Position numbers and translations under genes: made by a program | From: a virus | Strand: one strand, 5' to 3' | IMG/VR virus record: IMGVR_UViG_3300005289_000075 | Location: 1 to 31,198 of that record | DNA: 31,198 nt | Part shown: one piece after another, positions 10,832-19,257 of the stretch | How the letters are laid out: each line of letters begins with the position of its first letter | How positions within the stretch are numbered: position 1 is the stretch's first letter | Notes under the pieces: generated by a model | What the model saw: the letters and a program-made list of their open reading frames with translations, nothing else | Told to the model about the DNA's origin: nothing | The model's database searches: none

Positions 10832-12511
10832 ATGCAATGGACAACAGCGTGCCCGGATTGGTGGAGGTGTCTTGCTGCGGGTGAGTCGATCATCCCCGAG
10901 CCGTTATTTCCCGAAGAGGCCGAGGCAAGCCTTGAGGTGTTCAAAGGGCTGAAGATCGTCGATGCCCCAGGAAGCCCGACGATCGAGGCCGCATGCGCGC
11001 CATGGGTGTTGGCGTTCGCTGCAGCAATCTTCGGAAGCTACAACAGCGAGACCGGTGAGCGCCTCATCCGTGAGGTGATGCTCTGCATCCCTAAAAAGAA
11101 CAGCAAATCTACGATCGCTGCTGGGATCATGCTGACTGCACTGATCCGCAACTGGCGGCTTTCGGCGGAGTTCATCATCCTGGCGCCGACCAAGGAGATT
11201 GCCGACAACTCGTTCATCCCGGCCAAGGACATGGTCAACAACGACGACGAGCTGAAAGCGTTGTTGCACGTGCAGCCACACTTGCGATTGATCACTCATC
11301 GCGAGACTGGCGCGACCTTGAAAGTGGTAGCAGCCGATAGCGACGTGGTGGGCGGCAAGAAGGCAGTTGGTGTCCTGATCGACGAAGCCTGGCTGTTCGG
11401 CAAGAACCCGAAAGCGGCCGACATGATCCGAGAGGCTACCGGTGGCCTGCTGTCACGACCTGAAGGCTTCATCATCTGGCTTACGACGCAGTCGAACGAG
11501 CCGCCAGCAGGCGTTTTCAAGTCGAAGCTGACCTATGCTCGGGGCGTGCGGGATGGTCGAATCGACGACAACCGCTTCCTGCCGATCATCTACGAATTCT
11601 CGAAGGAGATGATCAAAAGCGGAGAGGCGCGGAAGCCTGAAAACTTCCATCTGGTGAACCCCAACATTGAATACTCGGTCGATCGCCCCACCCTAGAACG
11701 CCTGTTCATGCAGGCTGAACTGGATGGCGAGGCTGAGCTTCGCGGATTTTTAGCCAAGCATCTCAATATCGAGATCGGCCTCGCGCTGATGTCGGACGCA
11801 TGGGTCGGCGCGGAGTTTTGGGAGGCTCAAGCTGCTACTTGGCTGAACCTTGATGAAATCCTCACCAGGTGCGAGGTGGTCGATGTTGGTGGTGATGGAG
11901 GGGGTCTTGATGACCTGCTCGGGCTAGCAGTGATCGGGCGGGAGGCTGGTACCCGCAGGTGGTTCCACTGGGCTCACGCTTGGGCACATCCTTCTGTTCT
12001 TGAACGGCGCAAATCTGAGGCGCCACGCCTCAGAGACCTGGAGAAAGCAGGTGACCTCACCATCGTCGAGCGTATCGGTGACGACGTAGCGCAGTTCGCG
12101 GCTATTGTGGCCCGGGTCAATGCCACAGGTCTTCTGGATAAGGTGGGTCTCGACCCTGCAGGGATTGGCTCTGTTCTTGATGCCTTGGCGGATGCTGAGG
12201 TCGAGGAAGACAAGATCGTCGGCATCTCCCAGGGCTGGAAGCTCACCGGCGCAATCAAGACGACAGAGCGCAAGCTTGCCGAAGGCACGCTCCTGCACTG
12301 CGGCCAACCGTTGATGGCCTGGTCTTGCGGTAACGCCAAAGGGGTGCCATCGGCCAATGCGTTCTTGATCACCAAGCAGGCTTCGGGCACAGCAAAGATC
12401 GACCCGCTGATGGCTACTTTCAACGCCGTTTCTCTGATCAGCCTCAATCCTGAAGGCCGAGGGGGAATGGACAACTTCATGGCTGGCATTCGGGACCCAC
12501 TGATCGCATGA
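10832..12511 (+). CDS. Terminase large subunit
   Basis: A protein of 559 residues of the terminase_1 (HK97 gp2-like) family. ATPase motifs: Walker A-like PKKNSKST at 87-94 and Walker B VLIDEAW at 181-187, then the coupling motif region (WLTTQSNEP). The C-terminal nuclease domain begins near residue 350 with an acidic DVGGDGGGLDDLLGLAVIG and continues past LDPAGIGSVLDAL. It is the ATP-driven motor and headful or cos nuclease that fills the capsid through the portal. Length fits the family (about 500-570). Its stop overlaps the next start (ATGA). Confidence 0.93.
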   Translation: MQWTTACPDWWRCLAAGESIIPEPLFPEEAEASLEVFKGLKIVDAPGSPTIEAACAPWVLAFAAAIFGSYNSETGERLIREVMLCIPKKNSKSTIAAGIMLTALIRNWRLSAEFIILAPTKEIADNSFIPAKDMVNNDDELKALLHVQPHLRLITHRETGATLKVVAADSDVVGGKKAVGVLIDEAWLFGKNPKAADMIREATGGLLSRPEGFIIWLTTQSNEPPAGVFKSKLTYARGVRDGRIDDNRFLPIIYEFSKEMIKSGEARKPENFHLVNPNIEYSVDRPTLERLFMQAELDGEAELRGFLAKHLNIEIGLALMSDAWVGAEFWEAQAATWLNLDEILTRCEVVDVGGDGGGLDDLLGLAVIGREAGTRRWFHWAHAWAHPSVLERRKSEAPRLRDLEKAGDLTIVERIGDDVAQFAAIVARVNATGLLDKVGLDPAGIGSVLDALADAEVEEDKIVGISQGWKLTGAIKTTERKLAEGTLLHCGQPLMAWSCGNAKGVPSANAFLITKQASGTAKIDPLMATFNAVSLISLNPEGRGGMDNFMAGIRDPLIA

Positions 12512-12669
12512 ACGCATTTCATATTTTCATCGCCTGCGCAGTGGTCGCTTTCTGCTTGGCATGCAGCGGGGTCTGGATGCTGGCTGGTACCGGCTGGGCT
12601 TTGCTGGCCGGATCGCTGAGCTTCTTCTGCATCGCTGGCTTCATCCGCAGAGGGCTTGTCAGTGATTAA
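12508..12669 (+). CDS. Small membrane protein between terminase and portal (53 aa)
   Basis: ATG 12508 overlaps the terminase stop. The chain has two hydrophobic stretches: about 4-18 (FHIFIACAVVAFCLA) and 22-45 (VWMLAGTGWALLAGSLSFFC), then a short basic turn (RRGLVSD). It would be a small inner-membrane hairpin. Its 3' end overlaps the portal start. Similar two-helix proteins occur at this place in other phages of this type; function unknown. Confidence 0.65.
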   Translation: MNAFHIFIACAVVAFCLACSGVWMLAGTGWALLAGSLSFFCIAGFIRRGLVSD

Positions 12670-13960
12670 AACCCTATCCCAGGCATTGGGCGCTGCTGCC
12701 ACCAAGCCTTCAGCCAGCATGAGTGAGTGGCTGGGGAAGACTATCAAACTGTCGGATGGCGGTTCCTGGAGTGCCTTTAACGGTGCCCAGTCCAGTAGTG
12801 GTAAGTCAGTCAGCGTCGACAAGGCCATGCGCCTGTCCACCGTGTGGGCATGCGTCCGTATCATCTCGACTTCGGTAGCCGGCTTGCCGTTGAGCATCTA
12901 CCGGCGGATGCCCGATGGTAGTCGAGAGAGCGCCCGTGATTTCCCGCTGTACGACGTTGTGCACAACAGCCCCAACGAAGACATGGCTGCCTTCCATTTC
13001 TGGCAGGCAGTTGTCGCCTCGATGCTGTTGTGGGGCAACGCCTACTGCGAGATCCATCGCTCTGCTGGGCGCGTCATCGCCCTGGACTTCCTGATGCCGT
13101 CGAGAGTCGATCTTGAATTCGACGACGATGGACGGCTCAGGTATTTCTTCAGACCCCGAAAGGGAGCCCGCCGAGAGATCCAGCGGCAGGACATGCTGCA
13201 CATCCCAGCCTTCACCCTGGATGGCCGAGTCGGGCTTTCTGCTATTCGGTACGGCGCGGATGTGTTCGGTTCTGCGATGTCTGCAGACGATGCCGCCAAC
13301 AGCACCTTCCGCAACGGCATGATGCCCACAGTCGCTTTTTCGGTCGACAAGACGCTTAACCCTGCTCAGCGCGTCGAATTTCGTGAGTACGTGAAGACAA
13401 TCTCCGGGGCATTGAATGCTGGCAAGAGCCCAGTGCTTGAGCAGGGCGTGAAGCCGGAGATGATTGGCATTAACCCTGCCGATGCGCAGTTGCTGGAGTC
13501 GAGAGGACATAGCATCGAGGAAATTTGCCGATGGTTCGGCGTTCCGCCCTGGATGGTGATGAAGACCGACAAGGGCAGTAACTGGGGTACCGGCCTGGAA
13601 CAACAACAGATCGCGTTCCTCACCTACTGCATCATGTCCTTCACGGCGCCGATTGAGCAGTGCGTGAACAAGTGGTGCATGACGGCTGTTGACCGGATCA
13701 AGTTCTACGCAGAGTACTCACTTGAAGCATTCCTGCGTGCGGACAGCGCCGGTCGCGCTGCCTATCTCAGCACGATGGGGCAGAACGGCTACATGACCCG
13801 AAACGAGGGCCGGCGGAAAGAAAACCTTCCGAGCATGCCGGGTGGCGATGTACTGACCGTGCAATCCAACCTGGTGCCACTTGACCAGCTGGGCAAGCAA
13901 AACGATAGCCAGGCCGCACGGGCCGCACTGATGAACTGGCTCCAACAGCCGGAAAAGTAA
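12662..13960 (+). CDS. Portal protein, HK97 family
   Basis: I prefer GTG 12662 (AGAGGG 7 bases upstream) over the in-frame TTG at 12656; the product is 432 residues. Typical portal features: SVDKAMRLSTVWACVRIIS early, LYDVVHNSPNEDMAAFHFW, LLWGNAYCEIHR, then SAMSADDAANSTFRNGMMP, and the stem-crown part ICRWFGVPPWMV and GTGLEQQQIAFL. Twelve copies form the ring through which DNA enters and leaves the capsid and to which the terminase docks. The C-terminal 40 residues are the usual variable tail. RBS-spaced protease gene follows after 16 bases. Confidence 0.93.
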   Translation: MIKTLSQALGAAATKPSASMSEWLGKTIKLSDGGSWSAFNGAQSSSGKSVSVDKAMRLSTVWACVRIISTSVAGLPLSIYRRMPDGSRESARDFPLYDVVHNSPNEDMAAFHFWQAVVASMLLWGNAYCEIHRSAGRVIALDFLMPSRVDLEFDDDGRLRYFFRPRKGARREIQRQDMLHIPAFTLDGRVGLSAIRYGADVFGSAMSADDAANSTFRNGMMPTVAFSVDKTLNPAQRVEFREYVKTISGALNAGKSPVLEQGVKPEMIGINPADAQLLESRGHSIEEICRWFGVPPWMVMKTDKGSNWGTGLEQQQIAFLTYCIMSFTAPIEQCVNKWCMTAVDRIKFYAEYSLEAFLRADSAGRAAYLSTMGQNGYMTRNEGRRKENLPSMPGGDVLTVQSNLVPLDQLGKQNDSQAARAALMNWLQQPEK

Positions 13961-13976
13961 ATCACGGGAGCAATCC

Positions 13977-14834
13977 ATGAAGCACAAGATCCAGTCTCGC
14001 GGCCTGCGCAGCGAGATGAGCCCGCGCGCGCTCGAAAAATGGAATCCCGCGATCCAGGCGGCCGTCGAGAATACTTCGGACACCATCACTGTATACGGAG
14101 TGATCGGCGAGGACTGGTATGGCGAAGGCATCACGCTGAAACGTATCGATGCCGCCCTGCGGGCCATCGGCGAGCGAGATGTCACCGTCTACATCAACTC
14201 GCCAGGCGGCGACATGTTCGAAGGCATTGCTATCTACAACCGCCTGCAGGAGCACAGCCACCAGGTCACCACCAAGGTGCTCGGCATGGCGGCTAGCGCT
14301 GCTTCGATTGTCTTCCTGGCCGGCAAAAAGCGTGAGGTGGCCAGCAGCGCCTTCCTCATGATCCACAACTGCTGGACCTGGCTCGCCGGCAATCGCAACT
14401 ACCTGCGCGATATCGCTGACGACATGGAGGAGTTCGACGCCGCAATGGCAGACCTCTATGCCGAGACCAGCGGCCAATCGACAGAAGACATGGCCGAGCT
14501 GATGGACGACGAAACCTACATCCGTGGCAAGCGTGCAGTTGAGCTTGGTCTGGCTACTGGGATGTTGTCGGCCACTGAGGTAACCGAGCGTGAAACCGAA
14601 GACGCCGCGCAAGCCAATGCACTCAAGGCCATGGATGTAGCCCTGGCCAAGGGCGGCATGCCTCGCTCCGAGCGTCGTGAACTGTTCGCCAGTTTCAAGT
14701 CCGGCATGCCTCGCGCTGCCGGCGGGGGTACGCATAACGCTGCCCCGCCCGATAAGCCCAGCGCTGTCGCGCCAGACCTCTCCGCCTCTCTGAGCGCGGC
14801 AACCAATCTCCTCAATTCTCTGAAAGGAAAGTGA
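13977..14834 (+). CDS. ClpP-like head maturation protease
   Basis: A protein of 285 residues; GGGAG lies upstream of ATG 13977. Residues 35-200 match the ClpP-type prohead protease: VYINSPGGDMFEGIAIYNRL at 71-90, nucleophile Ser107 in GMAASAAS, His130 in FLMIHN, then GNRNYLRDIADDMEEFDAAM and ETYIRGKRAVELGL. The last 80 residues are Ala/Pro-rich. It cleaves the capsid N-terminal delta domain and itself during head maturation, taking the place of HK97 gp4. The capsid gene follows 3 bases later. Confidence 0.92.
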   Translation: MKHKIQSRGLRSEMSPRALEKWNPAIQAAVENTSDTITVYGVIGEDWYGEGITLKRIDAALRAIGERDVTVYINSPGGDMFEGIAIYNRLQEHSHQVTTKVLGMAASAASIVFLAGKKREVASSAFLMIHNCWTWLAGNRNYLRDIADDMEEFDAAMADLYAETSGQSTEDMAELMDDETYIRGKRAVELGLATGMLSATEVTERETEDAAQANALKAMDVALAKGGMPRSERRELFASFKSGMPRAAGGGTHNAAPPDKPSAVAPDLSASLSAATNLLNSLKGK

Positions 14835-14836
14835 CC

Positions 14837-16024
14837 ATGGACTTTGAAGCCCAAGTCAAGGAACTCAACGCCAGCCTCAAGGGCATTGGCGACCAGATCA
14901 AAAGCCAGGCCGAGGCGACCGAAAAGCAAATCAAAGCCTCCGGTGAAATGAATACCGAAACCCGCGCCAAGGTTGACGAGCTGCTGACCAAGCAGGGCGA
15001 GATCTCAGCGCGTCTGCAAGAGGCTGAGCAGAAGCTTGTAAATGCCAACCGCGACCGTAACCAGCCTGAGCGTCAGCAGTCGGCCGGCGAAATCGTGGCC
15101 GCCTCCAAGGAAATGGAAGGCGTCGATTCCTCTTTCCGTGGCTCCCGCCGCATTCCTGTGACGCGCGCGGCAATCACTTCCGTTCCCGGTTCTGCTGGCG
15201 ACCTGGTAGCGCCCGACCGCCGTTATGGCATCCAGGCAATGCCCGAGCGTCGATTGACGATTCGCGATCTGATTGCTCCTGGGCAGACGGGCAGCAACTC
15301 GGTCGAGTACGTGCAGGAAGAGGGCTTCACCAATAATGCCGCACCAGTTGCGGAGGGCGGTGCTAAGCCCTATTCCGACATCAAGTTCAAGCTGGAGAAC
15401 GCGCCGGTGCGCACCCTGGCGCACCTGTTCAAGGCCAGTCGCCAGATCCTCGACGATGCCCCAGCCCTCAAGAGCTTCATCGACGCCCGTGGTTACTATG
15501 GCCTGAAGCTGGCTGAGGAATCGCAACTGCTCTTCGGTAATGGCACTGGCGCTAACATCAGCGGCATTGTCCCCGCCGCCCAGATTTATGCGCCACCTGG
15601 CGGCGTGGTGGTTGCCGGCGAGCAGCGCATTGACCGGCTTCGCCTGGCCCTGCTGCAAGCAGAGCTCGCCGAGTTTCCTTCCGATGGCATCGTGCTCAAC
15701 CCGATCGACTGGGCCATGATCGAGCTGTTGAAGGACGCCCAAGGCCGCTACTTGATCGGCCAGCCTCAAGGCGACACTCAGCCGACCCTGTGGCGCCGTC
15801 CGGTCGTTTCCACTCAGGCCATGCCGCTTGATGACTTCCTGGTTGGCGCGTTTGGCCTAGGTGCGCAGATCTTCGATCGCATGGACGTCGAAATCCTGAT
15901 CTCCACCGAGAACGACAAGGATTTCGAAAACAACATGGTCACCGTTCGCGCCGAGCAGCGCCTGGCTCTTGCCATGTATCGCGCCGAAGCCTTTGTGACC
16001 GGCCCTCTCACTGGCACGCCGTAA
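14837..16024 (+). CDS. Major capsid protein, HK97 fold
   Basis: ATG 14837 is 8 bases after AAAGGA; the product is 395 residues. Residues 1-75 are a charged coiled coil (delta/scaffold domain: LNASLKGIGDQIKSQAEATE). After about residue 100 the mature domain begins (the stretch RGSRRIPVTRAAITS is a plausible cleavage zone). The body has RRLTIRDLIAPGQTGSNSVE, PVAEGGAKPYSDIKFKLENA, HLFKASRQILDDAP, IVLNPIDWAMIELLKD and the closing WRRPVVSTQAMPLDDFLVGA, all gp5-like. It forms the icosahedral shell. A T-less hairpin at 16034-16051 follows the stop. Confidence 0.94.
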   Translation: MDFEAQVKELNASLKGIGDQIKSQAEATEKQIKASGEMNTETRAKVDELLTKQGEISARLQEAEQKLVNANRDRNQPERQQSAGEIVAASKEMEGVDSSFRGSRRIPVTRAAITSVPGSAGDLVAPDRRYGIQAMPERRLTIRDLIAPGQTGSNSVEYVQEEGFTNNAAPVAEGGAKPYSDIKFKLENAPVRTLAHLFKASRQILDDAPALKSFIDARGYYGLKLAEESQLLFGNGTGANISGIVPAAQIYAPPGGVVVAGEQRIDRLRLALLQAELAEFPSDGIVLNPIDWAMIELLKDAQGRYLIGQPQGDTQPTLWRRPVVSTQAMPLDDFLVGAFGLGAQIFDRMDVEILISTENDKDFENNMVTVRAEQRLALAMYRAEAFVTGPLTGTP

Positions 16025-16033
16025 CCCTTCTGC

Positions 16034-16051
16034 GGCCCCAGCAATGGGGCC
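16034..16051 (+). promoter_or_regulatory. T-less hairpin after the capsid gene
   Basis: GGCCCC-AGCAAT-GGGGCC, perfect 6-bp stem, 10 bases past the capsid stop and just before the Shine-Dalgarno of the next gene. No T-tract, so it is more likely an mRNA-stabilising or processing element than a terminator. Confidence 0.5.
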
Positions 16052-16067
16052 AGACTGGAGTATTCCA

Positions 16068-16598
16068 ATGGCTCGTAAACAGGAAACACCCGCTCCCGTG
16101 GTTGAGGACAAAGACCCTACCACGGCAACTGAAACCAGCGCTGGCCAGGTTGATGGCGACAACTTACCCATCCCGGAAGGTGTATTAGTCCCGCCAAACA
16201 ATGACGAGTCGGGTGGCCCGCCGGTTCCAACCCCTGCGGAGGGCGCAGGCCAGGGGCTACCAGCCGACCAGCGAGACCCGATTCCCGAATCGGGGTCGGA
16301 AGCAGTCATGCTGGCTGCCGAACCCGGCGCCTCCGGCGCTGAACCAAGCGATGGTGAAAGCAGCGGTCACTCCGCGTTAATGGCAACTGAAGCTGGGGGT
16401 GACACCGATGAGCCAGCGACAGGGGAAGAAGCTGCGGTCAGCCTCAATCCTGTAACCCTTCAGATCTACCCAATGAGGTCCTATATGGACGAAGGGGAAC
16501 TGCGTCGCCGGAGCGGTCCCGCTTACACGGTGCCGCGTCGACATGCCGAGGAGCTGGTGCGGCGAAAGCTGGCATCACTTGAGCCACTGAAGGAGTAG
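16068..16598 (+). CDS. Acidic, Pro-rich head-region protein of unknown function (176 aa)
   Basis: ATG 16068 is 7 bases after CTGGAG. Residues 1-125 are low-complexity, acidic and rich in Pro, Glu, Ala, Gly and Thr, with no predicted fold. Residues 126-176 look folded (VTLQIYPMRSYMDEGELRRR, then YTVPRRHAEELVRRKLASL). The end resembles the small protein at 17275-17445 in the pattern V-x4-(A/G)E-x-L(V/I)-x-R. It lies between the capsid and the connector genes, where a decoration, fibre or assembly protein could be encoded. I see no certain family. Confidence 0.6.
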   Translation: MARKQETPAPVVEDKDPTTATETSAGQVDGDNLPIPEGVLVPPNNDESGGPPVPTPAEGAGQGLPADQRDPIPESGSEAVMLAAEPGASGAEPSDGESSGHSALMATEAGGDTDEPATGEEAAVSLNPVTLQIYPMRSYMDEGELRRRSGPAYTVPRRHAEELVRRKLASLEPLKE

Positions 16599-16601
16599 AT
16601 G

Positions 16602-16943
16602 ATGCCGGTTATCAGCATGTCCATCGCCCGGCATCACCTTCGAGATCCCGATGATGATGACGAATACCTGGAGCTCCTGATCGAGGCGGCCGAAGGGCAG
16701 GCGATGGACTATCTGAACCGTCGCTTCTACGCAGATCAGCAGGCGCTGGATGAAGCTGTCGCTGCCGACGATGCCGGCGAGTCTCCCATGGTCTGCAACA
16801 AGCAGATCAAGGCTGCCTGTTTGCTGATCCTCGGCCACCTTTACGCCAACCGCGAGGACGTTGTGATCGGGACGATTGCCACCGAACTGCCGCAAGGTTC
16901 GAAGGCGCTCCTGACGCCGCATCGTATCGGGTGGGGCATATGA
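16602..16943 (+). CDS. Head-tail connector (HK97 gp6-like)
   Basis: Two adjacent ATGs (16599, 16602); AAGGAG fits the second (6-base spacing), giving 113 residues. The helical start ISMSIARHHLRDPDDDDEYL, then ELLIEAAEGQAMDYLNRRF and ICNKQIKAACLLILGHLYANRE-type helix, match the phage gp6-like connector family. These proteins form a ring beneath the portal. An extra loop of about 15 residues (DEAVAADDAGESP) lies in the middle. The stop overlaps the next gene (ATGA). Confidence 0.85.
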   Translation: MPVISMSIARHHLRDPDDDDEYLELLIEAAEGQAMDYLNRRFYADQQALDEAVAADDAGESPMVCNKQIKAACLLILGHLYANREDVVIGTIATELPQGSKALLTPHRIGWGI

Positions 16944-17266
16944 GGGCCGGACCGATGCGTCATCGGCTGCAGGTGGCTCATCGACACGAGGAGAGGAATA
17001 GATCCGGGGGCGCCACAGTGACGTGGCTGCCAGCTGCTCGCCCTGAAATGTGGGGTGAGGTTCGCACCCCAAGCGGTCGGGTCATTGCGGTTGCTGAAAA
17101 GCTGAGTGCTGTTGTAACCGCCGAAATCATCGGCAGGCCCCGCCCAGATATCGTCGCAGGATCGCGCCTGACACGTCGGGGGATCACCTACCAGGTTGAG
17201 GCCGTGTTGCCGGACAACGAAAACTCCTTGATGAGGCTTCTCTGCTCATCGGTACCTAACCCATGA
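16940..17266 (+). CDS. Head-tail adaptor / head closure protein
   Basis: ATG 16940 overlaps the previous stop; 108 residues. The pattern RHRLQVAHRHEERNRSGGAT, then WGEVRTPSGR, EIIGRPRPDIVAGSRLTRRG and ITYQVEAVLPD is that of the phage head-tail joining family (SPP1 gp16-like, PF05521). It closes the connector and attaches the tail. Beta-rich, Arg-rich, no membrane segment. The next gene starts 8 bases downstream. Confidence 0.87.
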   Translation: MRAGPMRHRLQVAHRHEERNRSGGATVTWLPAARPEMWGEVRTPSGRVIAVAEKLSAVVTAEIIGRPRPDIVAGSRLTRRGITYQVEAVLPDNENSLMRLLCSSVPNP

Positions 17267-17274
17267 GGTGAATA

Positions 17275-17445
17275 ATGAAAATTCGAGCACTAGGCCCGTT
17301 GACGGGCGCATCCGGTGAGCGGGAGAAGGGCGAAGAGTTCGAGGTCGACAAGGCCTATGGCGAAGGCCTCATTGCCCGCGGCTATGCCGAAGAGGTTACC
17401 GAAAAGGCCGAGAAGCCAGCGAAGGCTGTCCAGGCCAAGGAGTAG
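17275..17445 (+). CDS. Small hypothetical head/tail-region protein (56 aa)
   Basis: ATG 17275 follows ATGAGGTG; the product is too short to belong to a large family. MKIRALGPLTGASGERE is followed by GEEFEVDKAYGEGLIARGYA and a Lys/Ala-rich tail (KAEKPAKAVQAKE). The middle shares its pattern with the C-terminal part of the 16068-16598 protein. Comparable mini-proteins lie between head-closure and gp10 genes in many phages. Function unknown. Confidence 0.75.
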   Translation: MKIRALGPLTGASGEREKGEEFEVDKAYGEGLIARGYAEEVTEKAEKPAKAVQAKE

Positions 17446-17448
17446 TGC

Positions 17449-17949
17449 ATGGCTCGCCGGTCAAGCATCCGTGGTGATATCCGGCTGCGCCGGACATTGC
17501 GCAACATTCACAAGACCATGGACAACGAGCTACAGCCCGCGATGCTGGAGGCGGCGAATCGTATCCTGGAGACGCAGCGGCAGATGATGCCCAAGGACAC
17601 CGGCGCGGCTGCTGCGGCGCTAAAGGTTTACGTCTCGCCCAGCGGTCTGGATGCGCAGATCGGGATACGTGGCAAGCGGGACAACCGGCGATTCTTCTAC
17701 CTGCGCTTCATCGAGTATGGAACCAAGGGCTACATCGGTGGCAAGCGGGCAGGGGATCGCAACCGACGCGTTACCAACAAGAGCGACGGCACCCACTTTT
17801 TCGGCAAGTATCCGGACATTCCGGCCCGGCCAGCACACCCGTGGCTGCGCCCATCAATGCAGGTCAACCGAGAGTATGTGATGGCCGATATTGAGGCTGC
17901 TGTGCGTCGAACGCTGCGCAAGGCAAGTCAGGGGGTAGGCAATGGCTGA
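17449..17949 (+). CDS. HK97 gp10-like tail component
   Basis: ATG 17449 begins 3 bases after the previous stop; 166 residues. The family marks are ANRILETQRQMMPKDTGAAA (residues about 35-54), LKVYVSPSGLDAQIGIR, FIEYGTKGYIGG and the end PARPAHPWLRPSMQ. gp10-like proteins sit at the tail-head end and take part in tail completion. The chain is very basic at both ends. It overlaps the next gene by 8 bases. Confidence 0.88.
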   Translation: MARRSSIRGDIRLRRTLRNIHKTMDNELQPAMLEAANRILETQRQMMPKDTGAAAAALKVYVSPSGLDAQIGIRGKRDNRRFFYLRFIEYGTKGYIGGKRAGDRNRRVTNKSDGTHFFGKYPDIPARPAHPWLRPSMQVNREYVMADIEAAVRRTLRKASQGVGNG

Positions 17950-18328
17950 TCCGTCTCTAGCCTTGCAGGAAGCCATCTTCGCCAGGCTCCAGACCGAGGT
18001 GAACTGCCCGATCTACGATGGCGCGCCGCTGAATGCGGATATGCCGTATGTGTCAATCGACCGGGAAGTCTCGGTCAACAGCAGCCCGATCTCTGGCCGC
18101 AAGCGCGAGACGCGTCTGATCTACCTGTCGGTCTGGTCTGATGCCGTCGGGCAGGCCGAAGTCAAGCGCATCAACGGCGAGGTCATCGCCGCCCTGGATG
18201 AGCGCCGGCTGCCACTGGAGGTGGGACGCGCGGTTTCCGTGCGGGTCGAGCAGGCCGACGCTCAGCGGGATGCCGACGGTATCACCTACCAGGGCTCGAT
18301 CACCGTCCGCGTGATCACCACCCACTGA
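17942..18328 (+). CDS. Tail completion protein, DUF3168 family
   Basis: ATG 17942 lies within the end of the gp10-like gene; 128 residues. ALQEAIFARLQTEVNCPIYD, then MPYVSIDREVSV, then KRETRLIYLSVWSDAVGQAE, VKRINGEVIAAL and GSITVRVI match DUF3168 (gp17-like tail terminator/completion proteins, related to lambda gpU and HK97 gp11). It is expected to stop tail tube growth and make the head-proximal end. A GC hairpin follows at 18340-18352. Confidence 0.88.
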   Translation: MADPSLALQEAIFARLQTEVNCPIYDGAPLNADMPYVSIDREVSVNSSPISGRKRETRLIYLSVWSDAVGQAEVKRINGEVIAALDERRLPLEVGRAVSVRVEQADAQRDADGITYQGSITVRVITTH

Positions 18329-18339
18329 ATCACCCACTG

Positions 18340-18352
18340 GCCGCGCTGCGGC
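18340..18352 (+). promoter_or_regulatory. T-less hairpin before the tail tube gene
   Basis: GCCGC-GCT-GCGGC, 5-bp stem without T-tract, between the tail completion gene and the tail tube gene. Confidence 0.35.
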
Positions 18353-18383
18353 TTCTATCCAACGTGGCTTTGGAGGATCACCC

Positions 18384-18887
18384 ATGCCCGCAGAAGACAA
18401 CCTCAATACAGCCGCCGGCTGCCGCCTCTTTATTGGCAGTAAGACCGGTGCGACCACCAAAACCGAGTTCGAGGCCGACACCTATGTGCGTGTTGGTGAA
18501 ATCGAAGACCTCGGCGAGTTCGGCGACACCTTCAGCAGCGTGACCTTCACGTCGCTCGAGGATGGCCGTGTGCGCAAGTACAAGGGCACGGCTGACGCCG
18601 GCGACATGGCCCTCACTGTGGGCCTGGATAACGGTGACGCCGGCCAGAACGCGGTGAAGACCGCTCACAAAGATCGCAGCAAGGGTGACTACAACATCAA
18701 GGTGACCCTGAATGACGGCGACCCTGATGCCTCGCCGGCCATCAGCCCGACCACGTTCTACTACCGGGCAAAGGTCATGAACAACACCGTGGCTGCCGGT
18801 GCCGCGGACAATGTAGTGCGCCGCAACATCACCCTGGGCATCAACTCGGAAATCCTCGAGCTGCTGCCGGCCCCTGTAACCCCATAA
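18384..18887 (+). CDS. Major tail tube protein
   Basis: GGAGG lies 7 bases before ATG 18384; 167 residues. The start NTAAGCRLFIGSKTGATTKT, then YVRVGEIEDLGEFGDTFSSV, then VRKYKGTADAGDMALTVGLD and the later SPTTFYYRAKVMNN are typical of siphophage tail tube proteins (TTP). It stacks as hexamers around the tape measure. A strong ribosome site and flanking hairpins (18340-18352, 18892-18909) suit a very abundant protein. No Ig-like C-terminal domain is present. Confidence 0.9.
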   Translation: MPAEDNLNTAAGCRLFIGSKTGATTKTEFEADTYVRVGEIEDLGEFGDTFSSVTFTSLEDGRVRKYKGTADAGDMALTVGLDNGDAGQNAVKTAHKDRSKGDYNIKVTLNDGDPDASPAISPTTFYYRAKVMNNTVAAGAADNVVRRNITLGINSEILELLPAPVTP

Positions 18888-18891
18888 GTGC

Positions 18892-18909
18892 CCGGGGCTT
18901 CGGCCCCGG
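18892..18909 (+). promoter_or_regulatory. T-less hairpin with TTCG loop after the tail tube gene
   Basis: CCGGGGC-TTCG-GCCCCGG, 7-bp stem capped by a UUCG tetraloop, 5 bases past the tail tube stop, without a T-tract. Such a hairpin is very stable in RNA and would guard or cut the mRNA end rather than stop polymerase. Confidence 0.6.
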
Positions 18910-18927
18910 CCTCAAAGGACCTGCCTA

Positions 18928-19257
18928 ATGAACAACACGCTGCACGGTACCGTTACCGTCAAGCTGGGTGATGAAGAGTTCACCCTTACCCCAACCCTGA
19001 AGGCTGTGCGGGCGATCGAGAGCCGCTTTGGCGGCCTGCGCGGTGCTTCCCAGGCGATCAACTCGCTCAGCGTCGAAGGTTGCGCGGCCATCCTGGTGGC
19101 CGGCGCCGGCCTTGACGAGAAAGCCGCCAAGGCAGTGCCAGAGCAAGTCTGGCAGCACGGCGTTCTCGATGTGTCGACACAGCTGAACGCCTACCTGGTT
19201 GCGCTGTACAACCCGCGCGGCAAAGACCCGGGAAACGATCAAGCCGGGACGGCGTAA
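18928..19257 (+). CDS. Tail assembly chaperone (gpG-like)
   Basis: AAAGGA precedes ATG 18928; 109 residues. The chain GTVTVKLGDEEFTLTPTLKA, then VRAIESRFGGLRGASQAINS and QVWQHGVLDVSTQLNAYLVA resembles the gene-transfer-agent/DUF3356-type chaperones that replace gpG. With the frameshifted form (to 19508) it coats the tape measure before the tail tube polymerises and is not in the finished virion. The slippery heptamer at 19230-19236 lies 19 bases before its stop. Confidence 0.88.
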   Translation: MNNTLHGTVTVKLGDEEFTLTPTLKAVRAIESRFGGLRGASQAINSLSVEGCAAILVAGAGLDEKAAKAVPEQVWQHGVLDVSTQLNAYLVALYNPRGKDPGNDQAGTA

